Origin: an uncultured Lachnospiraceae bacterium
GTDB lineage: Bacteria > Bacillota > Clostridia > Lachnospirales > Lachnospiraceae
Direction: 5' to 3'
DNA: 50,149 nucleotides
NCBI GenBank assembly: GCA_900315055.1
Contig: OMXP01000014.1
Location: 1-50,149, forward strand
Shown here: piece after piece, positions 40,583 to 48,745 of the stretch
Layout of the letters: each line of letters starts with the position of its first letter
How positions within the stretch are numbered: position 1 is the stretch's first letter
Made by a program: the position numbers and the translations under genes
The notes under the pieces: model-generated
Seen by the model: the letters and a program-made list of their open reading frames with translations, nothing else
What the model was told of the DNA's origin: nothing
The model's database searches: none

Positions 40583-43033
40583 ATGAGGAAAACGGATTTC
40601 GGGAAGAACTGGGAAGTCAGGAGATTAAACAGCGCGGAGCCTGCCGTGCCGGTCACCCTCCCGCACGATGCGATGCTCTCGGAGGAGAGAGCCGAGGAGA
40701 ATCCCGGCATCCACAACATCGGTTACTTTGCAGGGTACGACTACGAGTACACGAAGACATTTCACCTGGACGAGGACCGGAAGGGGGAGACCATCTTTCT
40801 CCTGTTTGAAGCCATCTACCACAACAGCAGGATCCAGGTCAACGGCTATGAGGTGCCGTCAAGATCCTACGGGTATACACAGATCGTGGTCGATGCAACC
40901 CCGTACCTGGTCTTTGGAGGTGACAACACCGTAACCGTCGTTGCCATCAACTCCGATCAGCCAAACAGCAGATGGTACTCCGGAACCGGGATATTCCGTC
41001 CGGTGTGGCTGTGCACGGCAGGGAAGGCCTACCTTCCCCTGTACGGGACAAGGGTCAGGACGATCTCCATTGATAAGGAGAAGAAGAGCGCAAGGCTTCA
41101 CCTGTCGGCAAAGACATCGGGCGAGGGTGAGGTCATGTTCACTGTGCTGGACCCCGACGGGAAGGAAGGAGCCTCCATAACAGTAAAGGCTAAGAAGCAG
41201 GAACAGGAGAGAGATAAATCATTTGCGGCAGAGGCCGAGGTAGAAGTTGAGGGAGCAAGGTTCTGGAGCGATCAGACTCCGGATCTCTACACCCTGCATG
41301 TGGAGTACAGCGAAGGGACCGGAGAGACTGCCGGGGAAGATACGGAGACCGACACGGAGGATATCACTTTCGGTATCCGCACCCTTTCCTATGACCGGAA
41401 GAACGGGTTCTGCGTCAACGGGGAGCGGGTGATCTTAAAAGGTGCCTGCATTCACTCGGACAACCAGATGCTGGGGGCTGTGAGTGTCCCCGAGGCGGAG
41501 GAGAGAAGGGTACGGCTCCTTCAGGAGACCGGATACAATGCGATAAGAAGCGCCCATAACCCTGCAAGCGAGTCCCTCCTTGCTGCCTGCGACAGGCTCG
41601 GCATGTACTTCATGGACGAGTACACCGACTGCTGGTATATCCACAAGAACCGCTATGACTATGCGGGGCAGGTGGAGAAGAACTACGAGATGGACCTGCA
41701 GGACATGGTGGACAAGGATTACAACCACCCGTCCGTCGTTCTCTACTCGACAGGAAATGAGGTCGCAGAGACCGGCGAAAAGAGGGGTGTTCACCTGACA
41801 CGGGCGATGACGGACTGCCTGCACCGGCTGGATAATACAAGGCCCGTCACCTGCGGCATCAACATCTTTTTTAATTTCCTCTATTCATTGGGCTTTGGCG
41901 TCTACTCGGACGAGAAGGCGGCAAAGGAAAGTAAGCCCGGAAAGAAGAAGCAGACGGTCGGAAGCGAGTTCTACAACCAGCTTGCCGGGATCCTGGGGGA
42001 CCGGTTCATGAAGTTCGGGGCAACGCTCCACGGGTCCGATGTGAAGACAAGGGATGCGTATGCCCAGATGGACATCGCAGGGTACAACTACGGCATTGAC
42101 CGGTACCGGAAGGATTTAAGGCACTACCCGCAGAGAATGATCCTCGGATCCGAGACGTTCTGCAGTGATGCCTACCGCTTTGTTGAGCTTGCCAAAAAGA
42201 ACCCCGGCATTGTCGGAGACTTTGTCTGGGCAGGGCAGGACTATCTCGGGGAGGCCGGGATCGGCTCCTGGGAGTATGAGGACTATGCCCCGAAGGACGC
42301 GGAGAAGTGGGGATGGCTCTCTGCGGGCTCCGGACGGATTGACCTTGCGGGAAACAGCGGGGGCGAGGCGATGTACACAAGAGTTGCCCTGGAAGAAACA
42401 AAAGGTCCCCTCATGGCGGTGGTTCCGGTCTACCAGAGAGGAAAGCACACCCCGTCCGCCTGGAAGATGACCGATGCGATCCCCAGCTGGTCCTGGAAAG
42501 GGTGCGAGGGACTAAGCGCAACGGTCGAGGTCTATGCAAGAGCGGATCGCGCGGCACTGTACCTCAATGATAAAAAGGTCGGAGAGAAGACTTTTAAGAA
42601 TGACTGCCGTGTGGTGTTCCATGTGCCCTATGAGGCGGGAACGCTGACCTGTGTGGCGCTGGACGACAAAGGAAACGAGATCGGTCGATACAGCCTGACC
42701 AGTGCAGAGGAAGAGACAAAGCTCTCCCTGCTTCCGGAAGAGGAGACCGCAAAGGCCGATCGGCTTACTTACGTGAGGATCCGGTATACGGACAGGGACG
42801 GCATCTGGAAGCCGGTGGAGCGGCACAGGGTGAAGGTCACCGTGACCAACGGCTCCATCGTTGCCCTGGGACATGCAGGCCCCTACAACAAGGAAGGGTT
42901 CCTCAATGACACGACGGATACCTACTACGGCAATGCTCTGGCGATTGTCCGGGCGAACGGTAGGGGAGACGTTGTCGTGACGGCAGACGACGGGGAGCGG
43001 AACGAGAGCGTAACGATCCCGGTAAGAAAGTAA
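40583..43033 (+). CDS. Glycoside hydrolase family 2 enzyme
   Basis: Protein of 816 residues with no signal peptide, so cytosolic. Layout: GH2 sugar-binding domain at the N-terminus (IGYFAGYDYEYTKTFHL, NGYEV), WYSGTGIFRPVWL, an immunoglobulin-like domain, then a TIM barrel from about 270 with the acid/base Glu in YSTGNEVAE (about 392) and the nucleophile Glu in LGSETF (about 524). C-terminal beta domains follow (HGSIVALGHAGPYNKEGF-like end). It is most like beta-galactosidase-type GH2; substrate is not assignable. AAGGAG lies 11 nt before the ATG. It is 113 nt after the histidine kinase with no terminator, so may be co-transcribed. Confidence 0.9.
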   Translation: MRKTDFGKNWEVRRLNSAEPAVPVTLPHDAMLSEERAEENPGIHNIGYFAGYDYEYTKTFHLDEDRKGETIFLLFEAIYHNSRIQVNGYEVPSRSYGYTQIVVDATPYLVFGGDNTVTVVAINSDQPNSRWYSGTGIFRPVWLCTAGKAYLPLYGTRVRTISIDKEKKSARLHLSAKTSGEGEVMFTVLDPDGKEGASITVKAKKQEQERDKSFAAEAEVEVEGARFWSDQTPDLYTLHVEYSEGTGETAGEDTETDTEDITFGIRTLSYDRKNGFCVNGERVILKGACIHSDNQMLGAVSVPEAEERRVRLLQETGYNAIRSAHNPASESLLAACDRLGMYFMDEYTDCWYIHKNRYDYAGQVEKNYEMDLQDMVDKDYNHPSVVLYSTGNEVAETGEKRGVHLTRAMTDCLHRLDNTRPVTCGINIFFNFLYSLGFGVYSDEKAAKESKPGKKKQTVGSEFYNQLAGILGDRFMKFGATLHGSDVKTRDAYAQMDIAGYNYGIDRYRKDLRHYPQRMILGSETFCSDAYRFVELAKKNPGIVGDFVWAGQDYLGEAGIGSWEYEDYAPKDAEKWGWLSAGSGRIDLAGNSGGEAMYTRVALEETKGPLMAVVPVYQRGKHTPSAWKMTDAIPSWSWKGCEGLSATVEVYARADRAALYLNDKKVGEKTFKNDCRVVFHVPYEAGTLTCVALDDKGNEIGRYSLTSAEEETKLSLLPEEETAKADRLTYVRIRYTDRDGIWKPVERHRVKVTVTNGSIVALGHAGPYNKEGFLNDTTDTYYGNALAIVRANGRGDVVVTADDGERNESVTIPVRK

Positions 43034-43045
43034 AGAGAACAGCAG

Positions 43046-43080
43046 AGGCGGAGCGCAGGCGAAGGGCGCTCCGCCTTTTT
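43046..43080 (+). terminator. Terminator after the GH2 gene
   Basis: AGGCGGAGCG pairs with CGCTCCGCCT, followed by TTTT. Confidence 0.88.
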
Positions 43081-43232
43081 GCGCACTGGCTGCCGAAAGC
43101 CTCCGGAGACAGGCAAATGGAATGTCGGGGAGGAATATTCCGTGTGGATATGGGAGATAGTCGGATGTATTCTGAGGACAGGAACAAAAGGAACCGGACT
43201 TCGTATTACGGCAGAGGACGGGGGAGGATCTT

Positions 43233-43502
43233 ATGGAGCATTATCCGTTTCTGGAATTTGACAACGGACTGACGATTACCTATTCGGATCTGAAGAAAAG
43301 GGAAGATGGTTCGGACTATGTGACCATCTATTTCGAGGAGCCTGACGAAACCAGAACGGACTTCAAGTCCGCTCAGTGCGATTACCCCGATGGGGAGTTC
43401 ACGAACGTTGTAGGGTACAGTGCATCAGAACTGAACGGGCTCCGGAAGCACGTGGCAAAGGCCGGGAGCCTCGCCATGATGTTTCTGAAAGATAAGAGAT
43501 AG
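43233..43502 (+). CDS. Small uncharacterised protein
   Basis: Protein of 89 residues that I do not recognise. It is hydrophilic, acidic in the first 50 residues (LEFDNGLTITYSDLKKREDG, YVTIYFEEPDE), and ends basic (LKDKR). It has no signal peptide or membrane span. GGGAGG lies 5 nt before the ATG, supporting a real gene. It sits alone between two terminators. Confidence 0.65.
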   Translation: MEHYPFLEFDNGLTITYSDLKKREDGSDYVTIYFEEPDETRTDFKSAQCDYPDGEFTNVVGYSASELNGLRKHVAKAGSLAMMFLKDKR

Positions 43503-43545
43503 TCCTGAAAGGATCTGCCGTGAAGCTGACGATCCGTGAAACGCA

Positions 43546-43594
43546 AAGACGCCCCGCAGGGAAGCCTGAAAAGGTACCCTGTGGGGCGTTTGCT
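43546..43594. terminator. Hairpin between converging genes
   Basis: ACGCCCCGCAGGG pairs with CCCTGTGGGGCGT around a 15-nt loop. The T-runs are short on both strands. It probably serves the small gene and the minus-strand gene at 43631. Confidence 0.65.
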
Positions 43595-43630
43595 ATGAGA
43601 AGAAGATGAGAGAGTGCTGATCAGGAAGAA

Positions 43631-44659
43631 TCAGGCTTTCGTCTCTTCACCGTTTACCTCTTTCTGCAGATCCTGATAGAGCGTCTGCAGCGCCTCTCTG
43701 GGCTTGACCTTCAGGGTATTTACGGCGTAGTCATAGATCCGGATCCGGTTTTCGGGTGTCTTCAGGTCATCCGGCAGATCCATCATGGCGATGTAAAGTG
43801 CAATCTCCTTGTTCTTCTCTGTCGTCATCTCAAAGTAGCCGGTGATTCCCCGGTCAATATCCTCTCCAACGACGAGAGCAAGCCACAGGTACAGCTGCGC
43901 ATAGCACTCCACCTCCTGTCTCCGGTCGAAATTGTCCTGATCGAAGAAGGACAGCGTGTCCGGACCGATCTTCTCTTTTGTCTCCTGAATGAGGGACAGC
44001 AGCACGTTCTCTGCCGTCTTCTGTTCCTCTTTTCCGGGCAGTGCCTGGTAGAACATCTCCATTTGTGTGGATATGAGGTTGTCGCGGGAGACACCCTGCA
44101 GGCAGGAGAGCTCCGCCATCTCCTTCACATTGTCCTCGTCGAATCCATAGGCGATCAGATGATCGAGCACGATCCGGAATACCTCCGGCTGCGGCATCTG
44201 GATCGAGGCGAAGGTATCGTCCGTGTTGAACTCATAATACTCGCACCCGCGGCAGAGCATCTTGTAGAGATCGACGAGGTCATCGGTTGCGGTTCCATAG
44301 TCGTCCAGTTCATCGGATACGGCATTCAGCTGTTTGATATAGTTTCGAACGACAAAACGCCACTTGCTCCTCTGCGCCTTCGGTATCACGCGATTCGGAG
44401 CGTAGTAGTAGCCTTCCTCGACGTTGGACAGGAATTCCTGGATCTCCGAATCCAGCGCTTCCATGTCGATCTTTTCCGGCTCTTTCTCCTTCCTGGCCTT
44501 TATGGGTGCTGCCGCTTCCCCTTTCAGGACAGCTGGGAGCGTCTCATCCACGATCTCCTTCTTTGCCTTCGGCAGTGCCTTGTAGGCAACAACCAGTGCC
44601 TCAATGAGATCCTTCTTCTTACTGTACTTTGCAAGATCCCGGATTTCTCCAACCTTCAT
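43631..44659 (-). CDS. Uncharacterised cytosolic protein
   Basis: Protein of 342 residues that I do not recognise. After MKVGEIRDLAKYSKKKDLIEALVVAYKALPKAKKEIVDE comes a charged Lys/Glu linker (about 60-80). A helical C-terminal region follows, full of Leu and acidic residues, without membrane spans, signal peptide or known motifs. The N-terminal SKKDL.EAL.VAYKALPKAKKEIVDE resembles a small helical domain found in other Firmicute proteins, but I cannot name it. The start at 44659 has AAGGAG 9 nt upstream; an earlier in-frame ATG at 44749 has none. Confidence 0.7.
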   Translation of the reverse strand: MKVGEIRDLAKYSKKKDLIEALVVAYKALPKAKKEIVDETLPAVLKGEAAAPIKARKEKEPEKIDMEALDSEIQEFLSNVEEGYYYAPNRVIPKAQRSKWRFVVRNYIKQLNAVSDELDDYGTATDDLVDLYKMLCRGCEYYEFNTDDTFASIQMPQPEVFRIVLDHLIAYGFDEDNVKEMAELSCLQGVSRDNLISTQMEMFYQALPGKEEQKTAENVLLSLIQETKEKIGPDTLSFFDQDNFDRRQEVECYAQLYLWLALVVGEDIDRGITGYFEMTTEKNKEIALYIAMMDLPDDLKTPENRIRIYDYAVNTLKVKPREALQTLYQDLQKEVNGEETKA

Positions 44660-44904
44660 GACATTTCTCTCCTTTGCACCGGATCCCCGGAATTCCCGGA
44701 TTTCGCGGCTTACAATTCCGTATGCATGATACCACGGATGCGGGCACATGACCTGGCAGGCTGTTCTGTTTCAGCGATTTCTTTCTCTTTCTCAAAAGAT
44801 CTGCGATCCCTTTTTCATCATGACAGGATCTGTCTCTCTCCATTTCTAGAATAGTGCATGTAAAGAAAAGAGATGCGGGTGCAGAACCCGGAAGGGAGAA
44901 AGCG

Positions 44905-45501
44905 ATGAAAGACAGGGATAAAAAGGATACGAACAGGAACGGTACCAGGGCTTCGGGTACGGCAAAGAGCGGGGGAAAGCATGAGGACGTTATCCTCACC
45001 TCTTCGGCACCGGTGGCAGACGGGGGACGCTCCTTCAATGTGATTTACCTCATTGCGGCGCTTGCCGGCATTGTCATCGGGTTTGTAGCGGCAGGAGGAG
45101 GCGGAGCCATTGTGGGTCTTTTTGTGGGACTGATCCTCGGATACGGGATCAAGGACATTGCGTGCACGCTGCCTCTCGGGAGACTTCGCAGCTGGACGTT
45201 CCACTGCGACAGGAAGATCCCCTATGACGAGCTCATTGCAAAGCTCCAGCCACAGCTTCTGCCGCTTGGCATGACGATCGAGAAGAACAAGGACGGATCA
45301 CCGGTCATCAGCTATAAGCATATGATCTACGATGTCCGCTACGAGTCGGATCAGACGTTTTCCATCTGGTGGAGAAAGTCCATTGCCGGTGCCTTTCTCA
45401 CATCCAACCTGGATACTTCCCGCTACCGCAAAGCGTGCGTTGCATACGGCATCATCGGCTATTTTGTTCAGCAGGCAACAAGAGAGGAGGCAACAGCATG
45501 A
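44905..45501 (+). CDS. Uncharacterised membrane protein
   Basis: Protein of 198 residues. A polar, basic N-terminus (MKDRDKKDTNRNGTR) is followed by a Gly-rich hydrophobic stretch (about 45-85, IYLIAALAGIVIGFVAAGGGGAIVGLFVGLILGYGI) making one or two spans. A cytosolic or extracellular C-terminal domain of about 110 residues follows. Family not recognised. AAGGGAG lies 8 nt before the ATG. It overlaps the following lipoprotein by 4 nt, so the two are coupled and may work together at the membrane. Confidence 0.7.
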   Translation: MKDRDKKDTNRNGTRASGTAKSGGKHEDVILTSSAPVADGGRSFNVIYLIAALAGIVIGFVAAGGGGAIVGLFVGLILGYGIKDIACTLPLGRLRSWTFHCDRKIPYDELIAKLQPQLLPLGMTIEKNKDGSPVISYKHMIYDVRYESDQTFSIWWRKSIAGAFLTSNLDTSRYRKACVAYGIIGYFVQQATREEATA

Positions 45502-46946
45502 GGAGCAGCAGACAGATGACAGGAAGCCTTCGGAGAACCGGAATGCGGGAGAGCATCAGACGGGTGGTGATGACCGTTTGGCTGTTCCTTGTGATGGCAC
45601 TGATCCTTTCCGGGTGCGGGGAGAGTACGGAGGTGTCGAAGACGACACCGGAGTCGGTAATTCAGCAGGGAACGCTTCAGGGGTATGAGAGACAGACGGT
45701 CGGGGATGCGTTCGGCTCGTTCTTTGCGAATCCCTCCTGGAGTCATACGGAGAATGAGGACGGCACGGTAAAGGACGTGACCTTTACGGGCGTCATGCAG
45801 CTGGACGGGAAGGCTGTCACGGACGAGATCATTTTCAAGTTCGACAAGGACGATTTGTCCGAGTTTCATGTGGAGTCCATCAGGGTCGGGGACAGCACGA
45901 TTACGACGGAGGATGATCAGAACGCCCTGCTCGATCTCATCTACGGAAAGACGGACAAGGCGGAACTTGCAGGTCTGAAGACCACTCCGGAGGAAGCTAT
46001 CCAGAAAAGTGAGCTTCAGGGGTACGAGGGACAGACGGTCGGAGATGCGTTCAGCTCGTTCTTTACGGATCCCTCCTGGAGCCACACGGAGAACGAGGAC
46101 GGAACGGTAAAGGAAGTCACGTTTACCGGAGGTGCGCAGCTGAACGGGGAGGACGTCACGGTTGAGGTCGTTTTCCGGTTTGACAAGGACGACTGGTCCG
46201 ATTTCCATGTGGAGTCCATCAGTATCGGAGATCAGCAGATCGTAACGGAAGATGATGTCAACGCGTTCCTGGACGTCGTCTATGGAAAGACCGATGTGGC
46301 CAATCTGCAGAACCTCATCGGCGGAGAGAGCACGACAGAGGAGACAACGGAAGAGACAACAGAGGCGGAGACGACTGGTGATACAGCAGCGGACGAGGAC
46401 GCCTATATCCTTCCGGAGAGTGACAGCCGTTACTACGACTACGACGAGGTCTGCGACATGTCCGTCGATGAGCTGAACCTTGCCATCGATGAGATCTATG
46501 CGCGGCACGGCAGGAAGTTCAAGACACAGGAGATCCAGGACTACTTTGATGCACAGAGCTGGTACATCCCGGGATATGATCCGGACGATTTTGATGCGAT
46601 CTCGGATGATCTCCTGAACGACTACGAGAAGGAAAACGTAAAGACACTCTCTCAGGCGCGCAGTGATCAGCAGGAGGCAGAAGCATCCGAGCAGTCGGGA
46701 ACGAGATTTACGGACGATGAGCTTGCCAGCATGGCATACAACTACTACGTCAGCCAGTATCCGGGAGCCATTAAGACACCGAGCTTCTACAACGTGGCCG
46801 ATACGGAGGAGCCGAACGTGCGCCTGGTAGAACTGGGATTTGCACAGGACGAATACGACATCCACTACTACATCGATGCGACCACCGGGCAGGGGAATGA
46901 CATCGACAACGGCACACAGGTTGACTTCACGCAGTATCAGGACTGA
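45498..46946 (+). CDS. YARHG-domain lipoprotein with a tandem repeat
   Basis: Lipoprotein of 482 residues; lipobox LILSGC (Cys40). Two near-identical repeats of about 113 residues follow (49-161 and 162-274), each with GYE.QTVGDAF.SFF..PSWSHTENEDGTV. A Thr/Glu-rich linker (278-297) leads to a YARHG domain (about 310-390: VDELNLAIDEIYARHGRKF, WYIPGYDPDDF). A C-terminal domain (about 400-482) contains MAYNYYVSQYPGA. YARHG domains are typical of extracellular Firmicute proteins; function is unknown. GGAGG lies 7 nt before the ATG. It is in an operon with the membrane protein before it and probably the two genes after. Confidence 0.8.
   Translation: MRSSRQMTGSLRRTGMRESIRRVVMTVWLFLVMALILSGCGESTEVSKTTPESVIQQGTLQGYERQTVGDAFGSFFANPSWSHTENEDGTVKDVTFTGVMQLDGKAVTDEIIFKFDKDDLSEFHVESIRVGDSTITTEDDQNALLDLIYGKTDKAELAGLKTTPEEAIQKSELQGYEGQTVGDAFSSFFTDPSWSHTENEDGTVKEVTFTGGAQLNGEDVTVEVVFRFDKDDWSDFHVESISIGDQQIVTEDDVNAFLDVVYGKTDVANLQNLIGGESTTEETTEETTEAETTGDTAADEDAYILPESDSRYYDYDEVCDMSVDELNLAIDEIYARHGRKFKTQEIQDYFDAQSWYIPGYDPDDFDAISDDLLNDYEKENVKTLSQARSDQQEAEASEQSGTRFTDDELASMAYNYYVSQYPGAIKTPSFYNVADTEEPNVRLVELGFAQDEYDIHYYIDATTGQGNDIDNGTQVDFTQYQD
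45642..46316 (+). repeat. Tandem repeat coding for the lipoprotein domains
   Basis: Two units, about 45642-45980 and 45981-46316, similar in DNA as well as in protein, pointing to a fairly recent in-frame duplication. They are coding, not a satellite array. Confidence 0.8.
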
Positions 46947-47017
46947 AGCAGGACGGAAACGGAAACAGGCAGGAAAATACTCAAGGAGTAAACCGGAAAC
47001 GGGGAGAGGAAACGATC

Positions 47018-47401
47018 ATGACAGGAGTAGTAATGGTCATTCTTATGATCATCTATGCGATTCTTTACAACGTCGTCTACAATGCGATGTTCATTGACAT
47101 CTTTACGGACCACATGCAGCACTTCGAGCATCGGGCGATCGGTACGTTCCTTGCGGCGGCGATCCTTACGGGAATCACGCTCTTTCTCTGGTGGATCCCG
47201 TTCCTGATTCTTCTGGGACTTGCGGCATATGCGATCTGGAAAAAGAAGAATACGGGACTTGGGATCGTTCTTGTGGTTCTTGCGATCATCATTGCGATCG
47301 CGGGACATGGGTTCAAGAAGCAGAGCGCGGAGAATGACCAGAGTGCCAGTGCGGAAAATACACCGGCCGTCAGCATGATGCTGGAAGAGCGGAGCATGTA
47401 G
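47018..47401 (+). CDS. Small membrane protein
   Basis: Protein of 127 residues with three hydrophobic stretches: the first 25 residues, about 42-65 (FLAAAILTGITLFLWWIPFLILL), and about 75-93. A polar tail rich in Ser, Glu and Ala follows. Not recognised. GAGAGG lies upstream of the ATG. It follows the YARHG lipoprotein by 71 nt on the same strand, so it is likely part of the same transcription unit. Confidence 0.6.
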   Translation: MTGVVMVILMIIYAILYNVVYNAMFIDIFTDHMQHFEHRAIGTFLAAAILTGITLFLWWIPFLILLGLAAYAIWKKKNTGLGIVLVVLAIIIAIAGHGFKKQSAENDQSASAENTPAVSMMLEERSM

Positions 47402-47406
47402 GCAAG

Positions 47407-47730
47407 ATGGCAGCGATTGAGCCGAGGACAGAGCTTGAAAGGCGGATTGACGAAGAACTGAGGTGCTTTCGGAAGCGGGTTCTTTGTCAGAGCAGAAGGA
47501 AGATATACGAGCTGGGGTTCCGAATTCAGGCGACGGAGCGGCTCGGGAGTCTTCTGAAGGAGCGGATTCCCTCGATGGAAGAGGAGCAGGTCTGGTGCCT
47601 GCTGAAGAGGGAAGAGATCCTTGTGCCGTTCTATGAAGCCTATGTCCGATGCGAGGACGGAACGGAAGAGGCGATGCAGCGCGTCATTGACAGGACACTG
47701 CAGAGCCTTGCGGAAAAACAGACACAGTAA
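47407..47730 (+). CDS. DUF3848-like small protein
   Basis: Cytosolic all-helical protein of 107 residues. The pattern LERRIDEELRCFRKRVL...IYELGFRI, followed by EEEQVWCLLKREEILVPFYEAYVRCE, resembles the DUF3848 family seen widely in Lachnospiraceae; this is from recognition only. It lies 5 nt after the previous gene and is probably the last of the operon, before the large hairpin structure at 47740. Confidence 0.6.
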   Translation: MAAIEPRTELERRIDEELRCFRKRVLCQSRRKIYELGFRIQATERLGSLLKERIPSMEEEQVWCLLKREEILVPFYEAYVRCEDGTEEAMQRVIDRTLQSLAEKQTQ

Positions 47731-47739
47731 CGGATTGTG

Positions 47740-47821
47740 ACTGCAGCAGGTTCAGGACGCGTCCTGCGATCTTTCGAAGAGATCGCTTAGCGAACGGCCC
47801 GGGGTGCCTGCTGCAGTTTTT
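47740..47821 (+). terminator. Branched terminator or structured RNA element
   Basis: An 11-bp outer stem (ACTGCAGCAGG/CCTGCTGCAGT) encloses two further hairpins: CAGGACGCGTCCTG, and GCGATCT/AGATCGC around TTCGAAG. TTTTT follows the outer stem. It ends the operon but is more complex than a plain terminator. Confidence 0.65.
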
Positions 47822-47910
47822 GTAAGGTGTCAGAGCGGGTGGGGTACGTATTGTTCCTGACCAGGGTGTCGAAGATTCAGCATGGTTCATCTGCCCCCTG
47901 GCGTCACACC
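47822..47910 (+). other. Non-coding stretch with nested inverted repeats
   Basis: Pairings possible are GGTGT (47826) with ACACC (47906), GTCAG with CTGAC (47829/47857), and CCAGGG with CCCTGG (47861/47896). No gene is seen. It may be a structured RNA or the remains of an element; I cannot name it. The rest of the gap to 48100 is A+T-rich with nothing recognisable. Confidence 0.3.
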
Positions 47911-48109
47911 GGATACAGGCGAAGACTCATTTTTACAGGAAGGATGTACGGCAATACAACGATTACATTGGATACTTAAAATGTGAACAGTAAATGAACA
48001 ATACAGACAGGACAATTTCCACACGGAACCAGGAGAACTGCAGATTTACCAGAATCAAAGGGAAAAGATGTGCATCATGACGATATTTTGACGGAGGTTT
48101 GATCGGATT

Positions 48110-48138
48110 TTGACAGTGTTTACCGGAAATATTAAAAT
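48110..48138 (+). promoter_or_regulatory. Strong sigma-A promoter
   Basis: TTGACA (perfect), 17 bp, TAAAAT. It would drive the membrane protein fragment at 48332 with a leader of about 190 nt. Confidence 0.7.
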
Positions 48139-48307
48139 GAATAAAAAATGAACGTAGCGGTCTTCTCAATTCGCGAAGATCAGAGAGAGAACGGACACAT
48201 ATATAAATACTGGCGTATTGCACATCCCGGATCATCTTGAAAAAACCTGCGCTGAAAGCAGCCCCCGCATGCAAAGAAAAGTATCCGGCGGATTGGATGA
48301 AACTTAT

Positions 48308-48340
48308 GCTGCACATGGCAGCAAGGTTGCCATGTGCAGC
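48308..48340 (+). promoter_or_regulatory. Perfect 13-bp hairpin over the RBS and start codon
   Basis: GCTGCACATGGCA and TGCCATGTGCAGC pair perfectly around the loop GCAAGGT. The loop holds the only purine-rich ribosome site, and the ATG at 48332 lies in the 3' arm, so the fold would hide the start codon. Confidence 0.6.
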
Positions 48341-48745
48341 CGGATGATGGATTTCCTCTTATACTGCGGAATCAGCAGGGACGATTTCAATTCCATAAGG
48401 AACCAGTTATGGAAGAGGAATACGAGAGCGGTACATATCGCAGTGATGCTCGCAGGCGGAATCGGAGCCCTGCTCCTTCTGATCAATCTGATCATGCGGT
48501 CAAGCGTCATTTTCCCCTACCTGTTTCTGGTATGCGGGAGTGCGGCTGTTTCCGGACTGATTGAACTCATCAGAAGAAAAAACGCAGTAAATTTGAATAC
48601 AATCGACAGGGCAGCGTTGAACGCTATCATGCCCGGCTTGATTGTGACTTTGGTTTCGAGACTCACACAATCGTGGCATCGAAAAAATGAGGGTTATGAC
48701 AACAATGGCAGACATCGTAATGCTTGCGACAGCTCTGGCTCATAA
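48332..48745 (+). CDS. Truncated membrane protein fragment
   Basis: Frame of 137 residues, MCSRMMDFLLYCGISRDDFNSIRNQLWKRNTR..., with two membrane spans (VHIAVMLAGGIGALLLLINLIM and VIFPYLFLVCGSAAVSGLIEL). The opening resembles the N-terminal membrane part of diguanylate cyclases and related signalling proteins of Clostridia. No catalytic domain follows. The frame runs into the end of the transposase gene on the opposite strand, overlapping it by 52 nt. The likely explanation is a longer gene cut by the insertion element. The start is uncertain: AAGG is 5 nt before 48332, while later ATGs at 48344 and 48347 have no site. Confidence 0.5.
   Translation: MCSRMMDFLLYCGISRDDFNSIRNQLWKRNTRAVHIAVMLAGGIGALLLLINLIMRSSVIFPYLFLVCGSAAVSGLIELIRRKNAVNLNTIDRAALNAIMPGLIVTLVSRLTQSWHRKNEGYDNNGRHRNACDSSGS

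Noticed and set aside
45642..46316. CRISPR or satellite-like array
   Set aside because: The two long repeat units are coding and in frame in the YARHG lipoprotein. There are no short repeats with spacers anywhere in the window.
47740..47821. tRNA or integron attC site
   Set aside because: The fold has a long stem with two hairpins but no anticodon-type arm, T-loop or CCA, and no GTTRRRY/RYYYAAC core sites.
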